Positions 31,070 through 39,800 of a DNA stretch of 47,528 nt are shown here, piece by piece. Under the pieces are notes generated by a model. That model was not told the DNA's origin. It made no database searches and saw only the letters and a list, made by a program, of their open reading frames with translations. Source of the DNA: Candidatus Poseidoniaceae archaeon (lineage in GTDB: Archaea > Thermoplasmatota > Poseidoniia > Poseidoniales > Poseidoniaceae). The position numbers and the translations under genes were made by a program. Within the stretch, counting starts at the first letter, position 1. The number at the start of each line of letters is the position of its first letter. The stretch spans positions 1-47,528 of the forward strand of contig JASLKC010000021.1 of assembly GCA_030747785.1 (NCBI GenBank). The letters run 5' to 3'.

Positions 31070-32740
31070 ATGGATGATTTCTCGGCAGAGCGCTTGAGCC
31101 GCCTGACTGGCATCCTAAAACGTCGAGGAGTAATTCTCCCTGCTTTCGAAATTCATGGTGGAGCCGCAGGCCTGTATGATTTTGGCCCCGTGGGTGGAAG
31201 ATTGCGAAATCGTGTTAATCAGACATGGATTGACCACTGGTTATCTCTTGGAAATATAGTGGAGATTAGTTGCCCTACTGTAACTCCATACGCCGTACTA
31301 GAGGCGAGTGGCCACGTAGGTGAATTCAGTGATTTCTTAACGGAATGCAAAGCTTGCGGGGAAGCCAGCCGTGCCGATCACTTGGTCGAGGATTTACATT
31401 CAAACCCCGATTCCTTACCAAAGGAAAAACTCGAAGAATTATTACAATCCTCAAATCCACCATGTCCTTCATGCGGTGAGTGCGGATGGGGAGCAGTCGA
31501 AGCACAGAATTTGATGTTCAATACAAAAATTGGAACAGGGTCATCTGGACGGCAGGGTTTCCTTAGACCTGAGACTGCACAGGGAATGTTCACTTCGTTC
31601 TCATCGATTTATCGCCACTTCCGTGAACGTCTTCCCTTTGGCGCTGTTCAGACGGGTAAAGGATACCGCAACGAGATTAGCCCGCGCCAGGGAATGATAC
31701 GCCTACGTGAATTCAATATGGCTGAATTGGAATATTTCATCGACCCCGAGATTGAACCTATTCACGATTTTTCTGCATGGACTCAACCTGTAACCTTGAT
31801 CGCCGATGGTGGAAAAGAATCTATGAACACAATTGGGGAAGCAGTAGAGAAGGGAATAATTCGCCATCCCACTGTTGGATATTTCATGGGATGGACCATG
31901 GATTTCCTCCTCAAAGTAGGAATTAACCCTGATGGTTTGAGGTTCAGACAACATGAATCGGATGAGATGGCACATTATGCACAGGATTGCTGGGATGCAG
32001 AGATTCTTGGCTCTTATGGCTGGGTTGAATGTGTAGGTATTGCTCATCGTGGATGTTATGATCTTGAATCCCATGAGAAGGCTACTGGTCAACGCCTTAG
32101 AGCATGGCGCACTTTCCAAGAACCTAAGAGCGTTGAAATCGACGGATGGACAATTGATGGCGCTAAGGCTGGACCTGCATTCCGTGCGCTTGCAGGGAAG
32201 GTAAAGGAAGCCATAGAGGGATTGGATTCAACTGCATCTTTCCCTTTGACTCTCAATATTGATGGAACCGATGTTGAGGTTCTCGATGAACATGTTAAGC
32301 GTAGGCAATTCACTGATAATCAAACAGGAGAATGGTTCATTCCTCATGTTGTTGAGCCCGCATTTGGTATCGACCGAATAATTTGGCACCTTCTTGATCA
32401 CTGCTATGAAGAAACTGATAAAGGCGGTGAGAATTACTCTTATCTTCGTCTTCCTTCTTCTGTAGCACCTGTAGATGTATGCGTATTACCGCTCTATGAA
32501 AAAGACGGCATGGGTGAACTTGCGGCAACAATCCATCGCGACCTTTGCTCCAAACCAGGGATTGTTTCAATTTTCGATGCTAGCGGTTCCATAGGTCGAA
32601 GATATGCTAGAGCAGATGAGATTGGAGTGCCGTGGTGTATCACTGTTGACCACGATTCTCTCAAGGATGGAACTGTAACTTTGAGGTCGAGAGATGATGG
32701 TTCTCAAACTAGGGTTGGAATCTCTGATTTACCCTTCTAA
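31070..32740 (+). CDS. glyS: Glycyl-tRNA synthetase (alpha2, archaeal/eukaryotic type)
   Basis: This 556-residue class II synthetase charges tRNA-Gly. RRGVILPAFEIHGGAAGLYDFGP is split across the N-terminal family signature (19-41). A Cys-rich insert CKACG...CPSCGECGWG (about 95-145) is the zinc-like module of this group. Motif 2 is in YRNEISPRQGMIRLREFN and motif 3 in AFGIDRIIW. The C-terminal anticodon-binding domain begins near VAPVDVCVLPL. The ATG has an AGGTG site just upstream. RfcL follows 40 bases later. The ProRS gene is elsewhere in the window, on the other strand. Confidence 0.97.
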   Translation: MDDFSAERLSRLTGILKRRGVILPAFEIHGGAAGLYDFGPVGGRLRNRVNQTWIDHWLSLGNIVEISCPTVTPYAVLEASGHVGEFSDFLTECKACGEASRADHLVEDLHSNPDSLPKEKLEELLQSSNPPCPSCGECGWGAVEAQNLMFNTKIGTGSSGRQGFLRPETAQGMFTSFSSIYRHFRERLPFGAVQTGKGYRNEISPRQGMIRLREFNMAELEYFIDPEIEPIHDFSAWTQPVTLIADGGKESMNTIGEAVEKGIIRHPTVGYFMGWTMDFLLKVGINPDGLRFRQHESDEMAHYAQDCWDAEILGSYGWVECVGIAHRGCYDLESHEKATGQRLRAWRTFQEPKSVEIDGWTIDGAKAGPAFRALAGKVKEAIEGLDSTASFPLTLNIDGTDVEVLDEHVKRRQFTDNQTGEWFIPHVVEPAFGIDRIIWHLLDHCYEETDKGGENYSYLRLPSSVAPVDVCVLPLYEKDGMGELAATIHRDLCSKPGIVSIFDASGSIGRRYARADEIGVPWCITVDHDSLKDGTVTLRSRDDGSQTRVGISDLPF

Positions 32741-32780
32741 CTACTCAATGTTCAAAGTCCATCGACGAGGACATGTGCAC

Positions 32781-34286
32781 ATGGTGGCGAGCGATTGGAC
32801 TGAGCGCCACCGCCCACAGAGCGAAGTAGAACTCGAAGGGAATGAGCTTCAACGTCGGAAAATTAGGACTTGGTTAGATGAATGGCAGGCTGGAAAACCA
32901 TCTAAGCCGGGCTTGCTACTAGTAGGCCCACCAGGTGTTGGAAAGACCTCAGTAGCTAGAGCAGTCGCAGCAGACCTCGGTTGGAAAGTCATCGAACTAA
33001 ATGCTTCAGATGCTAGAAACGCCACTGAGATACGTAGGGCTGCCACTCATGCATCTACGCATGGCTCCTTATTCATGACCCCGGGTAGTCCTCCTCCGCG
33101 TACACTAATTTTACTCGATGAAGTCGACCACCTCTCTGGGGGATTACGTGCTGCAAATGAAAACAGAGTAAAGGCATCAATTCTCGGAGAGGATGAAACA
33201 GGGTCTAATGCATTGAAAGGAGATAGTGGCGGCAAGGCTGAACTTCTGAATCTATTATCGGCAACAAAGCAGCCAGTTATTCTCGCTTGTAATGACATAA
33301 TGGGCTTGTGGGGTAAGACTTCGTCAAACTGGCGTAGTGCCAGAGATAGATTCTCAAAACACTTGGTCAAGGTTATATTCGAGAGAGTAAGTAATGAAGC
33401 ATTGAGAAGAATCGCTCTTAGAGTTCTAAAGGAAGAGGGTTTTACCGCAGATCCTGAAGCTCTAGATCACTTGATTTCAAACAATCCGGGCGACCTTAGA
33501 GCATTAGTACGTGATTTGCAGGTAATGTGTTCACAATCCGACGGAAATATCAGCCGTACAATGGTGATAGACAACCTCCACACCGGTATGAGGGACACCT
33601 CGGTAGAAATTTTTCCCGGCCTTGAGCAATTATACAAAGCGAGAACCGCTGAAAAAGCAGTAGAAATTTCGAGGAATCTCGATAAAAGTCCCGATGATTT
33701 AGTTGCATGGATATCATGGAATAATGGAGCAGTCCTCAATAACTCTCAGGCTATACGTCGCGGCTCTAAAGCACTATCGTTAGGAGATTGTATGCTCACA
33801 TCTCGCTACCGCAATACCGCACACCGTTCATGGTATTGGGCCGCAAATCTTTCGAGTCTTGCTGCTACTGTTACAATGCCTACTCCCATTGAGGGAAGTA
33901 GGATTTATTGCTCCTATCCTGGATTCATGCGTCATGGTTCAGGCTGGATCAGAAAAAGTATTGTTGAGAGATTAACCGAAACGTGTGGATGTTCTAAGAA
34001 GGCGGTAAGAGAGGAATTATTGCCATCTCTTGTCGCAATCCAATCAGTAGATGGAGAGGACTTTTCTACATCGCTTGCACTATCATTATCAGCAGAAGAA
34101 CATGTGGCAATATGTGGCCTTAAAGCATCCCTTAAATCTACCAAGACTCTCATGGAGAGGTATTCTTCTGAGTTGGAAGAATTAGATTCGCCCACAATTG
34201 TTGAACCAAAAATTACTACCAGGGTAGAAGAGGTTGAAGTCGAAGAAGAAACGAGTGCAGCTAAAGGTCAGAAAACACTGTTCTGA
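32781..34286 (+). CDS. rfcL: Replication factor C large subunit
   Basis: From the ATG at 32781 (MVASDWTERHRP) the protein is 501 residues. The longer frame would overlap GlyRS and lacks the RFC box II start. AAA+ motifs: Walker A GPPGVGKT (49-56), NASD, Walker B LILLDEVDH (about 109-117) and the sensor LACND. The N-terminal WTERHRP is RFC box II. A lid, a long C-terminal helical region and an acidic stretch end in GQKTLF, which resembles a PCNA-interacting (PIP) box. RfcL with RfcS loads the sliding clamp. RfcS is not in the window. Confidence 0.95.
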   Translation: MVASDWTERHRPQSEVELEGNELQRRKIRTWLDEWQAGKPSKPGLLLVGPPGVGKTSVARAVAADLGWKVIELNASDARNATEIRRAATHASTHGSLFMTPGSPPPRTLILLDEVDHLSGGLRAANENRVKASILGEDETGSNALKGDSGGKAELLNLLSATKQPVILACNDIMGLWGKTSSNWRSARDRFSKHLVKVIFERVSNEALRRIALRVLKEEGFTADPEALDHLISNNPGDLRALVRDLQVMCSQSDGNISRTMVIDNLHTGMRDTSVEIFPGLEQLYKARTAEKAVEISRNLDKSPDDLVAWISWNNGAVLNNSQAIRRGSKALSLGDCMLTSRYRNTAHRSWYWAANLSSLAATVTMPTPIEGSRIYCSYPGFMRHGSGWIRKSIVERLTETCGCSKKAVREELLPSLVAIQSVDGEDFSTSLALSLSAEEHVAICGLKASLKSTKTLMERYSSELEELDSPTIVEPKITTRVEEVEVEEETSAAKGQKTLF

Positions 34287-35900
34287 TCACTTTCGTTCAA
34301 TCTTCTCAAACAAATCCTTCATCAATTTAACCGAGGCCCTATCTGGTGCTTCTCTTTCCTCTCTCGCCCATGTGCGTGGGTGTAGTAATAGGAGAGCAGT
34401 CATCAATTCAAGACGGCCAAACCACATCAGTACCGATGTGATGAGCAATGAGGGGGTTCCCATGCTCGCCCAGGTATTTGTTGGACCGTACTCGCCTAAA
34501 GCAGGTCCAGTATTACCCAGTGATGATGCGACTACTGAAACAACTGATTCAAAATCAGAATCGGGCATAAGCATTGCAAGAATCACACATGATAATGCAA
34601 ATAGGCCAGTCCAGACGAATAGCATACCAATAATCAGGCCCAGCCTATCGCGTTCGACGACTTCCCCATTCATTCGAATTCTAAGAATCCTTCTTGGTTG
34701 TGAAATTCTTCCAATCTCTCTCCATGCGACCTTGAATGCTAAGGTAACTCTCAGCATTTTCAAACCACCACCAGTAGAGCCAGCACATGCACCAATAATC
34801 ATTAGCAAAAAGAGTAGTACATGTGTGACTACGGGCCATTGCATATAATCAGCAGAACCATATCCAGTAGATGTACCAATGGACACTACTTGGAAAATTG
34901 AATCACGAAAACTATCTTCCATTCCGCGTTGTACAATTAATGTGATGAAAACAAAGAGGGTGATTATTACTAACATGTAAACCCAATTACGAGCTTCCTG
35001 ATCACCATACACCTTGTCCCACTGTCTCTCCCAAGCAAACCAAATTAGTGTAAAATTAATTCCAGCAAGCAGCATAAATACGATAATTATTGACTCGATT
35101 ACCGCTGAATCATAATAGGCAATTGAGGCATCATGAGTGGAAAATCCTCCGGTTGGCATTGTTGTTAAGCCGTGATTAATCGCATCGAAAATCGTCATAT
35201 CTCCAACGCCCCATAGGAGCAATATTTCCATTAGAGTTAGCAGAATATAGATTGTCCATAATGCAATAGCAGTTTGTTGTAATTTAGGCCTAAGTTTCGA
35301 TAAAGAAGGGCCGGTTAATTCCGCACGGGCCAGAGCCATTCCTCCGCCAAGAACTCTCGATAATAGCATGAGCCCGAGCATTATGATTCCCATGCCACCT
35401 AGCCATTGAGTGGATGATCTCCAAAGCAAAATTCCCCGTGGCTGTGAATTGATACAGTCAATAGTAGAGGGGATGCAATTTGGGCTCATTGAAGGCTCTA
35501 TAACAGTAGCACCAGTAGTTGTGAATCCCGACATTGATTCAAACCATGAGTTTACAAAACCTCTTCCAATGTCTGCCATCGTAGAACCATCGGTAAATGG
35601 ACCATGAAATACTCCACCTAACCAGAAAGGTAGACTTCCAACAAAGACTGCTACGGGCCAAGCTAATGCAACAGCTGCAAATGCCTCACGGTCCCTCAAT
35701 CTATCTTTAGTGTCACTTCGAACGCCAACAGAAAGAAATGTACCGCCAATTACTCCAGAGAAAACCGTAGGTAGGAAAAAGGCTACCATTGCGGTATTGA
35801 TACCATCTAACCACCATGTAATGACAAAGCTGAACGCCAATGGCACAATCATCGCTACCATCGTCCAACCGACGATTAATGCTAGGACATCTCGACGCAT
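34287..35900 (-). CDS. trkH: Trk-type potassium uptake channel subunit TrkH
   Basis: The protein is 537 residues from the ATG at 35900; the frame extends to a TTG inside trkA, which I reject. It has ten or so membrane helices arranged as four M1-pore-M2 units. The four selectivity-filter loops show TTTGATV, PTGGFST, TSTGYGS and LGNTGPA, each with the key glycine. TrkH conducts K+ (or Na+) and is gated by a cytoplasmic TrkA ring, encoded 7 bases upstream. A soluble tail of about 20 residues follows the last helix. Such a pair helps ion balance in a marine cell. Confidence 0.94.
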   Translation of the reverse strand: MRRDVLALIVGWTMVAMIVPLAFSFVITWWLDGINTAMVAFFLPTVFSGVIGGTFLSVGVRSDTKDRLRDREAFAAVALAWPVAVFVGSLPFWLGGVFHGPFTDGSTMADIGRGFVNSWFESMSGFTTTGATVIEPSMSPNCIPSTIDCINSQPRGILLWRSSTQWLGGMGIIMLGLMLLSRVLGGGMALARAELTGPSLSKLRPKLQQTAIALWTIYILLTLMEILLLWGVGDMTIFDAINHGLTTMPTGGFSTHDASIAYYDSAVIESIIIVFMLLAGINFTLIWFAWERQWDKVYGDQEARNWVYMLVIITLFVFITLIVQRGMEDSFRDSIFQVVSIGTSTGYGSADYMQWPVVTHVLLFLLMIIGACAGSTGGGLKMLRVTLAFKVAWREIGRISQPRRILRIRMNGEVVERDRLGLIIGMLFVWTGLFALSCVILAMLMPDSDFESVVSVVASSLGNTGPALGEYGPTNTWASMGTPSLLITSVLMWFGRLELMTALLLLHPRTWAREEREAPDRASVKLMKDLFEKIERK

Positions 35901-35907
35901 TTTGGGT

Positions 35908-37323
35908 TCACACCTTGAACTTCCTCTCCAAGTCTTCAACTCGGTCAGGAGGAAGGAAAATCGTTAATCGATCACCCTCTAAAAGTGGTTTATTTGGCGA
36001 AGGGCGCAAAGTCTCCCAATCACCTTCAGGATTCCTTCTCTGAATGAAGGAAACCTTACACCAATCTGGGAGTGAAGCCTTTGCTAGTGTTTTGTTCACG
36101 AATTTGGCCTTTGAAGTCACTGGCATGGAAATTCCAACAACATCAGGTACGCTAGACAATATAGCGTATGGGCCGGGTAATTCAGAATGGATCTTTCCAA
36201 TGATACTGTCGACTGCTACGCGTTTAAGGTCAACTGCAAATGTTATCCCCATTCTTTTAACCACGCTGACTAAGTCCGCTTCGGATAATATCAGGCCAGT
36301 CCTTTCCACACCCATATCGCTAGCAAGAAGCACTGAAGCGATTGAAGCATGATCATTATCCAATGCTGCAATGGCAATATGATGAGATGAAATTTCAATC
36401 TCAGACAATAATTCCTTGTCGAGATGGTCTCCATGAATAATTTCAAATTTTCTATCCTTTGCGATGTTTGAACCAGCGAGATTGTTTGCCTTCTGCAGAT
36501 CCCTTTCGACCAACGTCACGCTACCTCCGGCCTGTAGCCAAGCACTTGCCAAACGCTTCCCTACTAATCCAGCACCAAAAATAGCAACCTTTGGTTTATC
36601 AGGGAAATCTACTGCTTCATGGCCAAAGATTCTCAGGATTCTATTGAAGGAAGATTCTCCAGCTGTTGCAATAGCAATACGGTCTTTCGGTAGAATTTGG
36701 TCATCAGCACCTGGTACCTTACCGGGCTCACCATCGCGTTTGAGGCCTACAATTAGAGGCATACCACCCTCGACCTTTGCTCCGGATTCACGCAATGTTC
36801 GATGAACTACTCCAGTTGCATTAGCAGTAACATCTAATTCAACAATAAAAGCATCAGCTTGGAATGGAATAACTTCTGAAAGAGACGATGAACGCAATCC
36901 ACTCATCAATCGTTCAATTGCACCATCAACAGGATGTATGACCTTGTCTACACCAGTCCATTTTGAAAGAGTTCCTGCCTTCGCTTCTGCCATGAAAACA
37001 GGGTCGCGAACCCGACAAATTGTCAATAATTTGCCTTTACCTTTTGTCGCCACTTTATGAGCATGTTTTGCAAGAGCACATGCGAGGAGATTTCTCTCAT
37101 CGGCATCAGTAGCAGCAACGAATACCTGGGCGTGTTCTATGCCTGCTTCTTGCATCTTTTTCCTATCGGTGATGTCACCGTGTAGAACTAGGACATCTAG
37201 GCCTTGCGCATTCTTTACTGCACGTGAATCATTGTCGACTAATACGACATCCTTGTCTTCATTTCTAAGAGCCTTTGCCAGTTCGGTACCGACACGGCCT
37301 CCACCTCCAATAATTATCCTCAT
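35908..37323 (-). CDS. trkA: TrkA potassium uptake regulator with two RCK units
   Basis: Started at the ATG at 37323, the protein is 471 residues and begins MRIIIGGGGRVG, a Rossmann nucleotide-binding loop. GGAGGAGA lies 7 bases upstream and decides against the ATG seven codons earlier. Two RCK halves each have an N (NAD(H)/ATP-binding) and C domain; the second starts near PKVAIFGAGLVGKRLA (about 240-255), and FVAATDADERNLL and IAIAALDNDHASI mark the conserved strands. TrkA binds TrkH and gates it. It overlaps the transglutaminase-like gene by 4 bases (ATGA) and precedes TrkH by 7, so the three form one operon. Confidence 0.94.
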   Translation of the reverse strand: MRIIIGGGGRVGTELAKALRNEDKDVVLVDNDSRAVKNAQGLDVLVLHGDITDRKKMQEAGIEHAQVFVAATDADERNLLACALAKHAHKVATKGKGKLLTICRVRDPVFMAEAKAGTLSKWTGVDKVIHPVDGAIERLMSGLRSSSLSEVIPFQADAFIVELDVTANATGVVHRTLRESGAKVEGGMPLIVGLKRDGEPGKVPGADDQILPKDRIAIATAGESSFNRILRIFGHEAVDFPDKPKVAIFGAGLVGKRLASAWLQAGGSVTLVERDLQKANNLAGSNIAKDRKFEIIHGDHLDKELLSEIEISSHHIAIAALDNDHASIASVLLASDMGVERTGLILSEADLVSVVKRMGITFAVDLKRVAVDSIIGKIHSELPGPYAILSSVPDVVGISMPVTSKAKFVNKTLAKASLPDWCKVSFIQRRNPEGDWETLRPSPNKPLLEGDRLTIFLPPDRVEDLERKFKV

Positions 37324-38882
37324 GAGAGTCTCTCCTCCAGCCATTTGTTATTCCAAGTTCCACCATTTATGTCGGCAGAACCTATGGTACTAAATTCCCG
37401 AGTTCGTTCAAGATATGATGACATCGAACCTCCCGAATAATATCCATCTACTGTTTCCCAAGATGAATCAGGTGTTTCAACCCAGTCGATATACGCGGTA
37501 GGGGTATGGACAAGCCACTTGCGATTAACAACATCAACCGATCCTTCAATAAAGCAAGTTTCCAAAATAATAGAACGGCTTTCACACCAATCGGTTGACA
37601 GTGGTATCATGACATATGCCCATCCATGTCCTTCCCACATGGAATAACTTGTATCGGTTAAGGCACCAAATACATACCATGTTGGAACGTCCTTAGTCCT
37701 TAATATCGACATGAATGCATTTGACTGCTCGTCACAATCTCCTAGGCCTTCTGCAAGACACTGTTCTCCCCCTCTGGCTACAATTGGCGCAGCAACATCA
37801 TATGGGATATTTGTATTCAACCAATCGAACGTTGCTCTTGAAAATGCATAGACATTGTCTTGTAATTCCGCAGGTAATCCCGCTTCGATACTGGCCGCTA
37901 CTTGGGCTACAGTCAATGCATTGGGACTTCCATCGATTGCCCAATTACTAGGGGGTTCACCCATCGAACGGTCATACCATTTCTGCTGCGACCCAAATGT
38001 ACTATCTCGCACACCACTTCCGCGCTCAGATATTTCGTCAAAGGATCCGGACCGATCTACGCTAACACCGTCAGACTTACCATTGATTTTGGAGTCCATT
38101 CGAGTAGAATGCCACCATGTATGTGTAGTTGAAGTGAGTTCTACTTGGAAATCAATAGTTGTCGACTGCCCAGCAGCAAGAGAATATTCAACCCGGACAC
38201 AAGCACCGTGGGGGCAGTAGTCTTGAGTTGAGCCTTTACTCGGCCACCATACCAGATTGCCTGCAGAGGTGGTAACTGCCTGTGATTTCGACTTATGAGG
38301 GGTACCGTCATGAGGAATAGATATCGATTCACCATCGATTAACAAAACCATTGAATGTACCCTTTGAATTTCGAATTTAGACTCACTATCACCGTTTTGA
38401 TAGGCAAAACCAGCGGCACCGATCTCGTTACTAGTTACATTTGATGGAATTGGTATCGATTCGCGCAAAGTACCAATATTCGACGAATGAGTGTTTACCA
38501 ATTCGATACTTCTCTCTATCGTATAATCGGCTTCCAATGGATAGACTTGGTAAGGTGCAAGGCCTTCCATTGCATACTCTTGCATTTCAGCCCATTGAGC
38601 TAGAACATATTCCCTGGCATCGGGGTTAATGAAAATAAATGCAACTAGGGCTAACATCGCAAGTTGGTGCAAGCGATTTTTTCTCCTAGTCTTCTTCCTC
38701 TTCGGAGATGCTGTCGCTTGAACTGGAGCCTTTCCATGCTTCGCCTTGCGAGTTGAACCTCTGCTAAATTCGCCTCTAGCTCTAGCATCCATGCCAGAGG
38801 CTCCGCTAATTACTCTACCACAACTGTAGCAGATAGAATCACCCGGGAGGGTGGTTGCGCGACAAAATGGGCAAGACCCCAT
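37320..38882 (-). CDS. Zinc-ribbon, membrane-anchored transglutaminase-like protein
   Basis: From the ATG at 38882 the protein is 520 residues. The N-terminus holds a zinc ribbon (Cys 4, 7, 18 and 21: CPFC and CYSC), a strongly basic linker (KRKKTRRKNR) and one membrane helix (about 74-89). The remaining roughly 430 residues should be outside the cell. A transglutaminase-like core lies at about 340-455: C383 in GLGDCDEQSNAF, H419 in EGHGWAYV and a candidate Asp in HTPTAYIDW. Such folds act as proteases, peptidases or crosslinkers. The topology puts a metal-binding head in the cytoplasm. It starts the Trk operon and has a hairpin 19 bases before its start. Confidence 0.86.
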   Translation of the reverse strand: MGSCPFCRATTLPGDSICYSCGRVISGASGMDARARGEFSRGSTRKAKHGKAPVQATASPKRKKTRRKNRLHQLAMLALVAFIFINPDAREYVLAQWAEMQEYAMEGLAPYQVYPLEADYTIERSIELVNTHSSNIGTLRESIPIPSNVTSNEIGAAGFAYQNGDSESKFEIQRVHSMVLLIDGESISIPHDGTPHKSKSQAVTTSAGNLVWWPSKGSTQDYCPHGACVRVEYSLAAGQSTTIDFQVELTSTTHTWWHSTRMDSKINGKSDGVSVDRSGSFDEISERGSGVRDSTFGSQQKWYDRSMGEPPSNWAIDGSPNALTVAQVAASIEAGLPAELQDNVYAFSRATFDWLNTNIPYDVAAPIVARGGEQCLAEGLGDCDEQSNAFMSILRTKDVPTWYVFGALTDTSYSMWEGHGWAYVMIPLSTDWCESRSIILETCFIEGSVDVVNRKWLVHTPTAYIDWVETPDSSWETVDGYYSGGSMSSYLERTREFSTIGSADINGGTWNNKWLEERLS

Positions 38883-38900
38883 CACAACCAACCCTGAACC

Positions 38901-38927
38901 GTCCCTCCATGAAGGTTATGTAGGGAC
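38901..38927. promoter_or_regulatory. Imperfect hairpin upstream of the transglutaminase-Trk operon
   Basis: GTCCCT (38901-38906) pairs with AGGGAC (38922-38927), extended by CAT/ATG after one mismatch, with a GAAGGTT loop. On the minus strand it lies 19 bases before the ATG at 38882, so it could be an operator or a leader hairpin. The gap also has a CGCG-TGAG-CGCG repeat near 38946-38957, perhaps the end of the upstream gene's transcript. Confidence 0.4.
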
Positions 38928-38993
38928 ATGAAAGTGATATTCTCTCGCGTGAGCGCGCGTAAATTAACTTTAGTAAGGCGAATAAGTAACTAC

Positions 38994-39722
38994 TTACTCT
39001 TCTTCTTTGACCTTTGCTCTCGATTTGTCTGCCCAGATTCTCCTAAGGCGCCTACGTGCAGGGCTAGGGACAGCAGCCCATACCCATTCAGTCGACTGTT
39101 TTTCAGCCAGTAATAATGGCGGGATTACAAATATCCATGCAATTGGAGTTATTACTGCATAATACAGTCCATTGATCAAGACAACCAGCCACACAAGGGT
39201 CTTGATTACAGCTTTCCATCTCTTGTCCATCAACATTCCATATCCATGATAACAGAATACAAGAGCATGTGCGCGTGGAGAAAATAATGCTACAGCGATA
39301 ATTGAAAATACTAATTCAATGCCAACAGGATAAATTTGGAGCATTCTCAAAATGAGGAACATTGAGATCATTCCACCTACAGCAAGTCCGAGCGTCCAAC
39401 CGCTTGTTGGTTGAGACCCAGTACGTCGAACTCTCTCTCTTCTTAGCATCATATGCACTCCAATTGCCAATATTAAGCAGATAACAACCAAGTTAGAAAT
39501 CGATGAGTTCTCCATCGAATTTGTAAGATATGGAATGAGCATGAAGTAATCACTTAATGCGCCATATAGGCCACCGATGAGAATTCCCCAAAACATCATG
39601 CTCCAAGCAGTGGGGAGATCGTAGAATCCAGAATAGCGAGTCATTACACCACGCCATCCAAGACCCATGCCGATTAGTGCAACAATGGATGCAATCTGGA
39701 ATAGGATTGCATCACTCGCCAT
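38994..39722 (-). CDS. Multi-pass membrane protein, unknown
   Basis: From the ATG at 39722 (MASDAILFQ), with GAGGG about 7 bases upstream, the protein is 242 residues with six or seven membrane helices (about 5-25, 38-58, 75-95, 108-128, 134-158, 172-206) and a basic C-terminal tail (RRRLRRIWADKSRAK). I recognise no family. It lies 111 bases before the transglutaminase gene on the same strand, with a hairpin between, and divergent from Get3. The open frame to 39749 uses a TTG and is less likely. Confidence 0.7.
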   Translation of the reverse strand: MASDAILFQIASIVALIGMGLGWRGVMTRYSGFYDLPTAWSMMFWGILIGGLYGALSDYFMLIPYLTNSMENSSISNLVVICLILAIGVHMMLRRERVRRTGSQPTSGWTLGLAVGGMISMFLILRMLQIYPVGIELVFSIIAVALFSPRAHALVFCYHGYGMLMDKRWKAVIKTLVWLVVLINGLYYAVITPIAWIFVIPPLLLAEKQSTEWVWAAVPSPARRRLRRIWADKSRAKVKEEE

Positions 39723-39772
39723 ATAGCGCCCTCTAAGCCTCCTATTCAAGTGGATTGTGGCATCGAGGGGTT

Positions 39773-39796
39773 CAAGGGCAACCGATGAAGCCCTTG
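39773..39796. promoter_or_regulatory. Perfect inverted repeat just before the Get3 start
   Basis: CAAGGGC (39773-39779) pairs with GCCCTTG (39790-39796) across a 10-base loop, ending four bases before the Get3 ATG at 39801. No ribosome-binding site is seen, so the mRNA may be leaderless, in which case this would be a promoter-region operator. Otherwise it would be a translation-blocking hairpin. Confidence 0.4.
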
Positions 39797-39800
39797 TGCT

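Noticed and set aside
38946-38957. CGCG-TGAG-CGCG hairpin as a strong terminator
   Set aside because: The stem is only four pairs and is not followed by a T run; kept only as a weak note under the nearby hairpin.
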